NCBI RefSeq assembly: GCF_900109685.1
Contig: NZ_FOBB01000013.1
Coordinates: 1 to 64,000, forward strand
Reading direction: 5' to 3'
Source of the DNA: Chitinophaga rupis
GTDB lineage: Bacteria; Bacteroidota; Bacteroidia; Chitinophagales; Chitinophagaceae
DNA length: 64,000 nt
Positions 25,593-33,793 of the stretch are shown here, in pieces. The notes under the pieces were generated by a model. It was given only the letters and a program-made list of their open reading frames with translations, was not told the DNA's origin and did not search any database. Within the stretch, counting starts at the first letter, position 1; the number at the start of each line of letters is the position of its first letter. The position numbers were made by a program, and so were the translations under genes.

Positions 25593-26837
25593 GCTCCTTT
25601 CCTCCCAAACCTGCACCAGATACACAATGGTTTCCACGGCCTTTTGCATATCCTGTATGCTTACATATTCATGTTTGCTGTGCAGGGCCATTTCACCGGT
25701 AAAGATGTTGGGGCAGGGCAATCCCATAAAGGAAAGGCGGGAACCATCCGTGCCGCCACGTATGATCATCTTTAAAGGCTCCACACCTGCACGGCGCATA
25801 GCATCGGCAGCATATTCGCATACCTGTGGGTGCTGGTCCAGCACCTCCTTCATGTTACGGTATTGCTCTGTTACCTGGAAGGTAGCGGTAGCCTGCGGGT
25901 AGCTTATTAACACACTCTCCATAATGCTGCGCAGGAAAGCTTCATGGCTGGCCAGTTCCGCGGTTACAAAATCGCGGATAATGAAGTCTATCTCTGCTTT
26001 TTCCACCACGCCCTGTATACGTACGGGGTGAATGAAGCCCTGCCGGTTTTCCGTAGTTTCCGGCGACAGGCCGTTAGGGGGTAAGGCGGCCACTATTTCA
26101 CTGGCTACCTTAATGGCGCTCACCAGCTTATCTTTAGCTGTACCTGGATGTATGCCTACGCCGTGTATGGTGATCTTCACAGCATCGGCAGAAAAGGTTT
26201 CATCTTCCAGGGAGCCCCGCTCTCCCCCATCCAGCGTATAGCCGTATTGTGCATTCAGCTTTTGCATATCCAGCTTTTCCACGCCACGGCCGGTTTCCTC
26301 ATCGGGCGTGAACAGAATGCGGATAGCGCCATGCTTTATTTCCGGGTGCTGTAATAAGAAGTGGGCGGCATCCATAATGGCCGCTACACCGGCTTTATCA
26401 TCCGCGCCTAATAAAGTGGCACCACTGGCGGTAATAATATCCTCTCCCTTTTTTAATTGCAGGTAGGGATGTTCAGCGGGGCGTATTACCTGCAGCGGAT
26501 CATCCGGCAGTATAATATCACCGCCGTCATATTTTGGGTGGATGATAGGTTTAACGTTGGTGCCACTGCAATCGCTGGAAGTATCCATGTGTGAGCAAAA
26601 GCAGATCACCGGCACCTTTTTATCCGTATTAGCGGGAATGGTGGCGTAGATGTAACCATGTTCATCCAGCTCCGCATCTGTAACACCCATAGCCAGCAGC
26701 TCCTGCAACAGCAGGCGGCCCAGGTCTTTTTGTTTGGCGGTGGAGGGAAAGGTAGCGCTTAACGGATCGGATTGCGTATCTATCTGCACATAACGCAAAA
26801 AACGTTCTGTAACGGTGTACTTGTAATTCGTAAACAT
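25590..26837 (-). CDS. pepT: Peptidase T (tripeptide aminopeptidase)
   Basis: A 415-residue cytoplasmic zinc aminopeptidase of family M20B that removes the N-terminal residue of tripeptides. Metal-site motifs are visible: HMDTSSDCSG (~83-92), the bridging Asp in LLGADDKAG (~143-151) and TPDEETGRG (~180-188). The dimerisation domain lies in the middle, and the C-terminal RGGTDGSRLSFMGLPCPN is typical. I choose ATG 26837 (MFTNYKYTV); a frame ten codons longer exists but runs over a TACGTTTG promoter element. With this start the mRNA leader would be almost absent. Confidence 0.95.
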   Translation of the reverse strand: MFTNYKYTVTERFLRYVQIDTQSDPLSATFPSTAKQKDLGRLLLQELLAMGVTDAELDEHGYIYATIPANTDKKVPVICFCSHMDTSSDCSGTNVKPIIHPKYDGGDIILPDDPLQVIRPAEHPYLQLKKGEDIITASGATLLGADDKAGVAAIMDAAHFLLQHPEIKHGAIRILFTPDEETGRGVEKLDMQKLNAQYGYTLDGGERGSLEDETFSADAVKITIHGVGIHPGTAKDKLVSAIKVASEIVAALPPNGLSPETTENRQGFIHPVRIQGVVEKAEIDFIIRDFVTAELASHEAFLRSIMESVLISYPQATATFQVTEQYRNMKEVLDQHPQVCEYAADAMRRAGVEPLKMIIRGGTDGSRLSFMGLPCPNIFTGEMALHSKHEYVSIQDMQKAVETIVYLVQVWEERS

Positions 26838-26841
26838 CTTA

Positions 26842-26849
26842 CAAACGTA
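26842..26849 (-). promoter_or_regulatory. pepT promoter -7 element
   Basis: Minus-strand TACGTTTG (exact TAnnTTTG) with TTG at 26867-26865 upstream (spacing 15, short). It ends only four bases before the ATG, so transcription would begin at or next to the start codon. Confidence 0.5.
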
Positions 26850-26986
26850 AGATTTTCTTTTTAGCAACGCTTACCGGTTATAAAATAGAATAATAATCCT
26901 TAAAACTCCATTACAGTAATACAAAAAACCAAATTTTAAATACTTTACTATTTATATGTACTGTATATCTAGGTTTGTGTAGAAAA

Positions 26987-27019
26987 TTGGCATGTATTAA
27001 TGAAAGGTGTTTATATTTG
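26987..27019 (+). promoter_or_regulatory. Promoter of riboswitch-metE transcript
   Basis: TTG at 26987-26989 and TATATTTG at 27012-27019, spacing 22, both matching the Bacteroidota promoter. The start point would fall near 27025, about 20 bases ahead of the aptamer. Confidence 0.7.
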
Positions 27020-27045
27020 CGTTGGTTCTTTACAACACTCAATAC

Positions 27046-27230
27046 TGTTTGCGGTTCCCTTCACCAGCAGGTGCAGGGGATTAAAAAGGAACCGTGTGCA
27101 ATTCACGGGCTGACGCGCAACTGTAAGTAACCTTTAAGGTGATGACCCATAGCGGTCCATTGCGCCGGCACTATGCCGGTGTGAGAAGGACGGTCTTCAT
27201 TGTTACAAGCCAGGATACTTGCCGTAAACA
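27046..27230 (+). promoter_or_regulatory. Cobalamin (AdoCbl) riboswitch aptamer
   Basis: A clear B12 aptamer. The closing stem P1 is TGTTTGCGG (27046-27054) with CCGTAAACA (27222-27230). Inside are the conserved pieces GGGATTAAAAAGGAA, GGGCTGACGCGCAACTGTAA and the B12 box AAGCCAGGATACTTGCC (about 27208-27224). It sits upstream of metE. By established logic, cobalamin binding would shut off the B12-independent methionine synthase. After the aptamer a bulged hairpin (about 27237-27264, TGTATGCTTT with AAAGCAATACA) followed by ATTTTA may be the expression platform. Confidence 0.95.
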
Positions 27231-27264
27231 ATTTGATGTATGCTTTCGCGGATAAAGCAATACA

Positions 27265-27353
27265 ATTTTAGATTTGAGATTTTAGATTTGAGATTTGAAT
27301 AAAGCGAAGACTTGCCAGGTTCAATCTAAAATCGTAAATCTAAGATCGTAAAT
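27265..27353. repeat. Family A intergenic repeat (copy A3), between riboswitch and metE
   Basis: Left arm of ATTTTAGATTTGAG words (27265-27298), spacer AATAAAGCGAAGACTTGCC, right arm CAATCTAAAATCGTAAATC and CTAAGATCGTAAATT. It lies inside the metE leader RNA downstream of the aptamer and can fold on itself. Confidence 0.88.
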
Positions 27354-27422
27354 TCTCTCTCTTTCCCGCAAGCCTACCGTTGTAAGCATCCTATTCTTTT
27401 TACCATTTAAATTATTGCAAGT

Positions 27423-29723
27423 ATGCAGACCAATGTACTTGGCTATCCGCGTATTGGTAGCCAGCGGGAATTGAAAAAGGCATGCGAAGCCTATTGGGCG
27501 GGCAAAATGTCTTTAGAGAAATTACAGCTTACTGCACGGCAGCTTCGCCGGCAGAACTGGGAAACCCTGCAGCAGGCAGGCATTGACCTGATCCCCTCCA
27601 ACGACTTTTCCCTGTATGACCAGGTGCTGGATATGTGCCTGATGACCGGTGTAATACCGGCACGCTTTCAGCTGCTGATGTCAAGCCTGGCCAGCGCCAG
27701 CAGCCCGGAGCTGTACTTTGCCATGGCAAGAGGTTACCAGAAGAACGGCCTGGATATTACCGCTATGGAAATGACCAAGTGGTTTGATACCAACTATCAT
27801 TACCTGGTGCCGGAGTTTGATGCCAGCCAGCAGTTCCGCGTGCTCTCCACCAAATGTGTGGATGAATTTAAAGAAGCAAGATCCCTCGGCATTCATACCA
27901 AACCAGTGCTGTTAGGCCCTGTGAGCTTTTTGCTGTTAGGTAAGATTAAAGATGAGGGCCTGCACGCCGCAGCGCTGCTGGAACAGCTGCTGCCGGTATA
28001 CACCCAGCTGTTACAACAGCTGCAGCAGGCCGGCGCTACCTGGGTACAGATAGATGAACCCTGCCTGGTGCTGGACCTTACCGCAGAGCAAAGGAGCTTT
28101 TACCAATATGCCTATACGAAAATAAAGGCAGCAGCTCCTTCTTTACAACTACTGCTGGCCACTTACTTTGGCAGCCTGCAGGAGAATACTGCACTGGCGC
28201 TGGAGCTGCCGGTACAGGCCCTGCACATTGACCTGGTGCGTGCACCGGAGCAGCTGGATGCTGTGCTGAAAAATTTCCCGGCAGATAACCAGCTTTCCCT
28301 GGGTGTGGTGAACGGCCGTAACATCTGGAAAAATGATTATACACAATCCTTACAGCTGGTAAGCAAAGCAGCCGGCGCCATTGGCTTGCAACGATTGCTG
28401 TTGGCCACTTCCTGCTCCCTGCTGCATACTCCGTATGACCTGGAGCTGGAAAAAGATGAGCAGGTTTTAACTCCGCAGATTAAAGGCTGGATGGCCTTTG
28501 CCCGCCAGAAAGTGCAGGAGCTAACAGCGCTGAAGGCCATACTGGATGGCAACGAAGCCCTGCTGGAAGCCAACCGTAAAAGCCTGCACGAAAAAAGTAT
28601 TGCCTCCATTGTGCATAAACCCGCTGTAAAAGCCAGGGTGGCCGCGCTTACAGTTGCCGACGCCACCCGCTTACGGCCTTTCCCTGCAAGACAAAAGGTA
28701 CAGGAAAAAATATTACAGCTGCCCCTGTTCCCCACCACTACCATCGGCTCTTTCCCGCAAACGGAGGAGATCCGCAAGCTGCGGGCCGATCTGAAGAAAG
28801 GCAATATTACCACTGCGCAATATGATACGGCTATACGAAAAGCCATTGTAGACGCTGTACAGTGGCAGGAAGGCCTGCGCCTTGATGTGCTGGTGCATGG
28901 TGAGTTTGAGCGTAACGACATGGTGGAATATTTTGGCGAGCAGCTGGAAGGTTTTGTATTTACGCAGAACGGCTGGGTACAGAGCTATGGTTCCCGCTGT
29001 GTAAAACCGCCGGTTATTTACGGGGATGTGCAACGCAGTCAGCCCATGACCGTAGCATGGAGCAGCTATGCGCAATCCCTTACCCGCAAGCCCATGAAAG
29101 GTATGCTCACCGGGCCGGTAACTATTTTGCAATGGTCTTTTGTGCGGGATGATCAGCCCCGTTCTGAAACTACTTTGCAAATTGCGCTGGCTATACGCGA
29201 TGAAGTAAAAGACCTGGAAAACGCCGGTATTAAGGTGATACAGGTAGATGAACCTGCCATCCGTGAAGGATTGCCCTTGCGCAAAGCGGATTGGGAAACC
29301 TACCTGGAATGGGCGGTGAAGGCCTTTCGTGTATCCGTGTCCTGCGTTAAGGATGAAACGCAGATCCACACTCACATGTGTTATTCAGAGTTTAATGATA
29401 TTATTGATCATATTGCTGCAATGGATGCAGATGTGATCACCATAGAAACCTCCCGCTCGCAAATGGACCTGCTGGAAGCATTTGCAGCCTTCCGGTATCC
29501 GAATGAGATAGGGCCTGGCGTATATGATATTCACTCTCCACGCGTACCAACTATTCATGAAATGACGGAGCTGCTGGAAAAAGCCGTGCAACTATTGCCG
29601 GCACGCAACATCTGGGTAAACCCCGACTGCGGCCTGAAAACCCGCAAGTGGCCGGAAACAGAACAGGCGCTGCGTAACATGGTAGCGGCTGCACAGAATA
29701 TGCGGGCTGCTGTACCGGTGTGA
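27423..29723 (+). CDS. metE: Cobalamin-independent methionine synthase
   Basis: A 766-residue enzyme transferring a methyl group from 5-methyltetrahydropteroyl-triglutamate to homocysteine, full length for MetE. Two related barrels: N-terminal (~1-360, starting NVLGYPRIGSQRELKKACEAYW) and catalytic C-terminal (~420-766, starting LPLFPTTTIGSFPQT). Zinc ligands are visible as His and Cys in HTHMCYSEF, Glu in ITIETSRS and Cys in NPDCGLKTR. Expression is very likely governed by the cobalamin riboswitch upstream, which implies that a B12-dependent MetH exists elsewhere (inference). Confidence 0.98.
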   Translation: MQTNVLGYPRIGSQRELKKACEAYWAGKMSLEKLQLTARQLRRQNWETLQQAGIDLIPSNDFSLYDQVLDMCLMTGVIPARFQLLMSSLASASSPELYFAMARGYQKNGLDITAMEMTKWFDTNYHYLVPEFDASQQFRVLSTKCVDEFKEARSLGIHTKPVLLGPVSFLLLGKIKDEGLHAAALLEQLLPVYTQLLQQLQQAGATWVQIDEPCLVLDLTAEQRSFYQYAYTKIKAAAPSLQLLLATYFGSLQENTALALELPVQALHIDLVRAPEQLDAVLKNFPADNQLSLGVVNGRNIWKNDYTQSLQLVSKAAGAIGLQRLLLATSCSLLHTPYDLELEKDEQVLTPQIKGWMAFARQKVQELTALKAILDGNEALLEANRKSLHEKSIASIVHKPAVKARVAALTVADATRLRPFPARQKVQEKILQLPLFPTTTIGSFPQTEEIRKLRADLKKGNITTAQYDTAIRKAIVDAVQWQEGLRLDVLVHGEFERNDMVEYFGEQLEGFVFTQNGWVQSYGSRCVKPPVIYGDVQRSQPMTVAWSSYAQSLTRKPMKGMLTGPVTILQWSFVRDDQPRSETTLQIALAIRDEVKDLENAGIKVIQVDEPAIREGLPLRKADWETYLEWAVKAFRVSVSCVKDETQIHTHMCYSEFNDIIDHIAAMDADVITIETSRSQMDLLEAFAAFRYPNEIGPGVYDIHSPRVPTIHEMTELLEKAVQLLPARNIWVNPDCGLKTRKWPETEQALRNMVAAAQNMRAAVPV

Positions 29724-29900
29724 TGATGTATTAATGTGCTGATATGCTAATGTGCTGGTGTTTGTTGATGTGCTGATATAATTTGATAATGTGTTAACGT
29801 TAATGGTGATAATGCTTGCTTAAATTCATTACATTTATTAACGCAATATTTTCAAATTGACGTCAGCAAACTAGCATATTAGCACATTAGCACATTTAGA
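29724..29900. repeat. Family G intergenic repeat (copy G1)
   Basis: Starts right after the metE stop. Left words TTAATGTGCTGATATGC, TAATGTGCTGG, GATGTGCTGATA; right words CTAGCATATTAGCACATT and AGCACATTTAG as reverse complement. The right arm runs to within a few bases of the next ATG (29903). Confidence 0.85.
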
Positions 29901-29902
29901 TT

Positions 29903-30145
29903 ATGGCCTGTCACGAAACCGTTACCTGTCCCAGCTGCAAAACTACTTTTGAATGCCGTGTAGGTACTATTCTGCGCTGTCAGTGCCAGGATGTGCCGCT
30001 AACGGAAGATGAACGCCAGTATGTTGCAGAACGTTTTTCCGGATGCCTGTGCGCTTCCTGTTTGCAGGCCATGAAATCCAGCTACAAACAAGAAAAATTC
30101 AAACAGCGGCTACATAATATTTTCAACTTATTTGGAAAGCGATAA
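29903..30145 (+). CDS. Cysteine-rich CWC-type small protein
   Basis: An 80-residue protein with cysteines in the pattern CPSC (residues 9-12), C at 18, CQC (26-28) and CLCASC (48-53), matching the Cys-rich CWC family. This suggests a small zinc-binding protein; its function is unknown. It ends in a basic helix (KQEKFKQRLHNIF). Its stop is four bases before the ATG of the thioesterase gene, so the two are probably translated from one mRNA. Confidence 0.8.
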   Translation: MACHETVTCPSCKTTFECRVGTILRCQCQDVPLTEDERQYVAERFSGCLCASCLQAMKSSYKQEKFKQRLHNIFNLFGKR

Positions 30146-30149
30146 ACGA

Positions 30150-30545
30150 ATGTCATACGAAGCTCAGATTGCCCGTTCCGTTACCCGTATTTACAAAGCT
30201 GTTTTCCCGAATACGGTAAACCACTATGATACTATGTTTGGCGGTACCGCCATGCAGTTAATGGATGAAGTAGCTTTTATTACGGCTACCCGTTTTTCCC
30301 GTATGCGGGTGGTAACGGTATCCAGCGACCGTATAGATTTTAAGAAACCTATTCCGCATGGCACTATTATAGAGCTGGTAGGAGAAATAATACATGTGGG
30401 TAAAACCAGCCTGCAGGTGCGGGTAACCGTATATGTGGAGCAGATGTATTCCAATCACCGGGAGAAGGCCATTGAAGGCACTTTTGCTTTTGTAGCGATC
30501 GATGACCAGAAACGGCCGACGGCGATTGTGCTGCCGCACGAGTAA
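30150..30545 (+). CDS. Acyl-CoA thioesterase (hotdog fold)
   Basis: A 131-residue hotdog-fold enzyme of the YciA/acyl-CoA hydrolase type, which splits acyl-CoA to free acid and CoA. The family signature is NHYDTMFGGTAMQLMDEVAFITA (~22-44), with Asp37 of MDE as the likely catalytic residue. I choose ATG 30150; an in-frame TTG at 30132 would overlap the CWC gene. The stop codon is the first triplet of a family B repeat. Confidence 0.9.
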   Translation: MSYEAQIARSVTRIYKAVFPNTVNHYDTMFGGTAMQLMDEVAFITATRFSRMRVVTVSSDRIDFKKPIPHGTIIELVGEIIHVGKTSLQVRVTVYVEQMYSNHREKAIEGTFAFVAIDDQKRPTAIVLPHE

Positions 30546-30749
30546 TTACGAATTATTCAATTACGAATTACGAATTAAATGCAGCGGAGATGAGCATTAT
30601 TTAATTCCTGGTTCATAATTGACTTATAGTAGTTTTATATGCATTGCTCAATTCGTAATTGACCATTCTTAATTAAAAAAGTCCTGCATCTAAGACGCAG
30701 GACTTTTTTATATGTACTACTCAATTCGTAATTGAATAATTCGTAATTA
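30543..30749. repeat. Family B intergenic repeat (copy B1)
   Basis: A perfect 27-bp inverted repeat forms the ends (30543-30569 with 30723-30749; its first 20 bases are TAATTACGAATTATTCAATT). The left arm includes the thioesterase stop codon, and the right arm ends two bases before the FKBP stop codon. Inside are the spacer ATGCAGCGGAGATGAG, more AATTCGTAATT words and a terminator hairpin. Confidence 0.93.
30675..30709. terminator. Bidirectional terminator inside copy B1
   Basis: Perfect 13-bp stem AAAAAAGTCCTGC / GCAGGACTTTTTT around a nine-base loop, between the convergent thioesterase and FKBP genes. Confidence 0.92.
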
Positions 30750-30750
30750 A

Positions 30751-31179
30751 CTATTTTATCTCTACCAGCTCAATTTCAAAGATCAGGTCTTCACCTGCCA
30801 GCGGATGGTTGGCATCCAGCGTAACAAATTCAGTGCTTACACCGGCTACTTTTACCGGGAATACCTGGCCCTGCGCATTGCTCATTTGCAGCTCCATACC
30901 TATTTCCGGTTTAAGGTCGTCTGGTATATTGGCTTTGGGAAAATCCATGATCAGCTCATCGTTCTTGGGGCCATAAGCCTGATCCACAGGGATTTCCAGC
31001 CTTTTTTTGTCGCCTACCTGCATCTCGAGTACGCCACTATCAAAGCCTTTGATCACCATGCCGGCACCTACTTTAAACTCCAGCGGGTCCCTTCCTTCAG
31101 AAGAATCAAACGTAGTACCGTTGATTAAAGTACCGTGATAATGTACACGTACCGTATCCCCGTTTTTAACTGTTTGCAT
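30751..31179 (-). CDS. FKBP-type (SlyD-like) peptidyl-prolyl isomerase
   Basis: A 142-residue cytoplasmic prolyl isomerase/chaperone. The FKBP half (VRVHYHGTLINGTTFDSSEGRDPLEFKVG... is its opening stretch) surrounds an insert-in-flap chaperone domain (~70-120). This is the SlyD layout, starting with VKNGDTVRVHY and having MVIKGFDSGVLEMQVG at ~41-56. It lacks the His/Cys-rich metal-binding tail of E. coli SlyD and ends at FEIELVEIK, as usual for the short forms. Single gene, convergent with the thioesterase. Confidence 0.93.
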   Translation of the reverse strand: MQTVKNGDTVRVHYHGTLINGTTFDSSEGRDPLEFKVGAGMVIKGFDSGVLEMQVGDKKRLEIPVDQAYGPKNDELIMDFPKANIPDDLKPEIGMELQMSNAQGQVFPVKVAGVSTEFVTLDANHPLAGEDLIFEIELVEIK

Positions 31180-31498
31180 AACGAATAATAATTAAGTGTT
31201 AACAGATGATGTCTGCTGCAAGGTAAGGAAAAAAGATCATGGCACACAAGCTGAGCAATCCGTATTTTTACACGCCTGGCATGCATTGGTTCCGGTAAGA
31301 TGCCTGGTACTGCCGGGCTGGCAGCAATGGTTACAGGGCGATCCGTATTGACTAAAACCTGCAACAGCACTATATAATTGCTATCATCCGGGCCGGCCTG
31401 CCATATGCCTGTATGGTTCATATAAGGCAGTATCGTAGCGTAACATAATGTTATACGGCTACTTGTAATTATAAATTTTTAACTATTTATTATAAAAA
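31180..31498. other. Divergent intergenic region, FKBP / fmt
   Basis: About 320 bases between divergent genes. Mostly unremarkable. A loose inverted repeat CTGCCATATG ... TATAAGGCAG lies near 31400-31430, and the last 60 bases before fmt are very AT-rich (promoter-like). No word-type repeats are found here, in contrast to most other gaps. Confidence 0.4.
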
Positions 31499-32437
31499 AT
31501 GATCGAAAAACAAGACCTGCGTATTGTGTTTATGGGCACACCTGATTTTGCAGTGGCATCGCTGGATATACTGGTACAGGAAGGCTACCAGATCGTTGGA
31601 GTGATCACGGCGCCGGATAAACCCGCTGGCCGTGGCTTGCAGCTGCAGGAAAGCGCCGTAAAGAAATATGCAGTAGCGAAAGGACTAAAAATATTGCAAC
31701 CGGAAAAGCTGAAGAACCCGGAGTTCCTGGAAGAATTAACCGCCTTAAAGGCGCATCTGCAGGTGGTAGTGGCATTCCGCATGCTGCCGGAAGTAGTGTG
31801 GAATATGCCGCCCCTGGGTACTATTAACGTACATGCGTCCCTGTTACCTGACTACCGCGGCGCTGCGCCTATTAACTGGGCCATTATTAACGGCGAAAAG
31901 GTATCCGGCGTTACTACCTTTAAACTGCAGCATGCTATTGATACAGGTAATGTGCTGTTCAGTGCTCAGGTACCCATTAGCGATGATGAAACAGCCGGTG
32001 AGCTGCATGATGATCTGATGCAGACCGGCGCACAGGTGCTTTTAAAAACCGTAGCCGCCATTGCAGCCGGTACTGCTGAAGAACGGCCGCAGCCCGCGCT
32101 GGACCCGGAAAAGATAAAACATGCTCCCAAGATCTTTAAGGAAGACGGGCGTATTAACTGGCAGCAGCCTATTGACAAGATCTATAACCTGGTGCGGGGC
32201 CTGAGCCCCTACCCCACTGCCTGGACCACCCTGCAGGATAAGCAGCTGAAAATATTCAAAGCAACCAAAGAACATGCTACCCCCTCCGTAGCACCCGGCG
32301 AGCCGGTAACAGATAACAGAACTTACCTGAAAATAGCCGCCAGTGATGGTTACCTGGTATTACAGGAGATACAGCTGGAGGGGAAAAAGAAGATGGAGGT
32401 TGAGGCGTTCTTACGTGGGTTCCGGCTTGGTAATTAA
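31499..32437 (+). CDS. fmt: Methionyl-tRNA formyltransferase
   Basis: A 312-residue enzyme that formylates initiator Met-tRNA with 10-formyl-tetrahydrofolate. The N-terminal formyltransferase domain begins RIVFMGTPDFAVASLDIL and has the catalytic region HASLLPDYRGAAPINWAI (~111-128), with His in that segment and Asp in HAIDTGNVL. The C-terminal OB-fold domain binds the tRNA. The last codons (GN-stop) run into a family C repeat. Confidence 0.96.
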   Translation: MIEKQDLRIVFMGTPDFAVASLDILVQEGYQIVGVITAPDKPAGRGLQLQESAVKKYAVAKGLKILQPEKLKNPEFLEELTALKAHLQVVVAFRMLPEVVWNMPPLGTINVHASLLPDYRGAAPINWAIINGEKVSGVTTFKLQHAIDTGNVLFSAQVPISDDETAGELHDDLMQTGAQVLLKTVAAIAAGTAEERPQPALDPEKIKHAPKIFKEDGRINWQQPIDKIYNLVRGLSPYPTAWTTLQDKQLKIFKATKEHATPSVAPGEPVTDNRTYLKIAASDGYLVLQEIQLEGKKKMEVEAFLRGFRLGN

Positions 32438-32652
32438 TAATTAAGAATGAATAATTAATAATCGTGTAGCAGGTATACCGGGAAAGGATAAAGCCAAAAC
32501 GGTGGTATCAAAAATAACCTGCTTACACCAATACATAAATAAAGAAGGCTGCTCAAGGTAATGAGCAGCCTTTCTTTTATGATTCGTTGTAGCGGTGTAT
32601 CATTGAACACCGGCCCTATGATTATTAATTATTCATTCTTCATTATTAATTC
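32431..32652. repeat. Family C intergenic repeat (copy C1)
   Basis: The left arm (32431-32465) is made of TAATTAATAATTAAGAATG and ATAATTAATAATCG. The right arm (about 32618-32652) is the reverse complement with ATTATTAATTATTCATTCTT. The left arm includes the fmt stop codon and the right arm includes the stop codon of the LysM gene. A terminator lies in the spacer. Confidence 0.9.
32545..32572. terminator. Bidirectional terminator, fmt / LysM gene
   Basis: 10-bp perfect stem AAGGCTGCTC / GAGCAGCCTT, followed by TCTTTTAT on the right and preceded by AAATAAAG on the left, between convergent genes. Confidence 0.85.
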
Positions 32653-33701
32653 TCGTAGCTCAGCTCACAATAGAACTTCGTTTCATTAGTTCCCAGAGCT
32701 TCAATGGCGGAATCGCTTAGCTTGATGATCAAACCGGCATTCTGCTTCATTTGCGGAATGGCTTCCAGCACTTTGGCATAAATGGATTTACCATTCAGCG
32801 GGTTGGTAACTTTTATAATAGTGCCACGGGAAGCGGAGTTATGCAGGGCATAATACTTACCCGCACCGGCATTGCTCTTAAACCAGGAGCCAGGGCCTTT
32901 TTCAGTGGTTGGCTTTTTACCGGCGGTTTGCTGAGAGTAGATCTGCTCAAAGCTGGAACCGGATGGCGCAGGAGGCGGCGTGCTGGCTGCGGGTGCAGGA
33001 GCTGGCGCAGGCGCTGATGCATGTGTTTCGCTGGCGCTATTGTTATCACTGTCTGTTGTAGTATTGCTGCTTACCGGCGGCGCAGGCGTAACTACCGGGG
33101 GAGCCGGTGTTAATACGGTAGACGGCGCAGGATTGTTCTTTACAACGGTGGTGGTTTCTGTTACCGGTGGTGCGGGCGCAGGGCTGGCAGGTGCAGCAGC
33201 AGGAACGGTTGACGGCGGCGGGGCGGCGGGTGTATGAGATGCGATCACAGCGCCATTATTAGTACCTTTCACGTATCCTACTACCAGGTAACTGTCTTTC
33301 TGTACACCATCACCTGTCAGGTTATTCCAGTGGCGGATGTTATCCAGCGATACTTTATTATAATTAACGCTGATGCGGTACAGGGTTTCTTTTTCCAGTA
33401 CTTTATGATATACCGGGTGGCCGGCTGCTTCGCCGCTTTGCACAAAGTTGCCTTTGTTCAGCGGGATCTTTACGCTTTGGCCCAGCTGTAATCCACCATC
33501 AAAATTAAGATTGTTCTGTGCGGCAATTTCTTTGGGGGGCACGCTGTAGGCGCGTGACAGGCTATAGAAGGTCTCTCCTTTTGTTACAGTGTGCATTAAA
33601 TACAGATCAGGAGCAGTGCCCTGTACCTCTAATATGTCCTGTGCCTGTACACCTGCTGCACCCAACATAATTCCCATGATAATCAACAATGATCTGACCA
33701 T
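32646..33701 (-). CDS. Exported LysM-repeat protein with Ala/Pro-rich linker
   Basis: A 351-residue exported protein. Start chosen at ATG 33701 (MVRSLLIIMGIMLGAAGVQAQ), which gives a clean signal peptide. Two LysM peptidoglycan-binding repeats follow: ~37-82 (HTVTKGETFYSLSRAYSV) and ~98-143 (HKVLEKETLYRISVNYNKV). Then a long linker rich in Ala, Pro, Thr and Ser (~155-245), and a C-terminal domain (~255-351; KYYALHNSASRGTIIKVTN) that looks like a double-psi beta-barrel of the RlpA kind. It probably binds the cell wall in the periplasm. Enzyme activity is not evident. Confidence 0.88.
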   Translation of the reverse strand: MVRSLLIIMGIMLGAAGVQAQDILEVQGTAPDLYLMHTVTKGETFYSLSRAYSVPPKEIAAQNNLNFDGGLQLGQSVKIPLNKGNFVQSGEAAGHPVYHKVLEKETLYRISVNYNKVSLDNIRHWNNLTGDGVQKDSYLVVGYVKGTNNGAVIASHTPAAPPPSTVPAAAPASPAPAPPVTETTTVVKNNPAPSTVLTPAPPVVTPAPPVSSNTTTDSDNNSASETHASAPAPAPAPAASTPPPAPSGSSFEQIYSQQTAGKKPTTEKGPGSWFKSNAGAGKYYALHNSASRGTIIKVTNPLNGKSIYAKVLEAIPQMKQNAGLIIKLSDSAIEALGTNETKFYCELSYEN

Positions 33702-33793
33702 ACTGACTCTTTTTATAATGCTAAACGCATTTTCCGGCAACGAATATATGCGTTAAAATTGATAAATTTTGATTCTCCGCCGGTGTGAAAACC

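Noticed and set aside
27208..27320. Idea that A3 contains a second B12 box
   Set aside because: Only about ten bases are shared with the B12 box, and copies A1 and A2 with related spacers are not near B12 genes; likely chance.
29724..29900. Possible tRNA or small-RNA gene after metE
   Set aside because: No cloverleaf or T-loop signature; the sequence is explained by family G words.
31125..31421. 98-codon minus-strand open frame next to fmt
   Set aside because: Overlaps the start of the FKBP gene, no recognisable sequence, low-quality composition; treated as non-coding.
33000..33240. Antisense frames over the LysM gene linker
   Set aside because: They arise from the Ala/Pro-rich repetitive linker read in reverse (Gly/Ala-rich), not from real genes.
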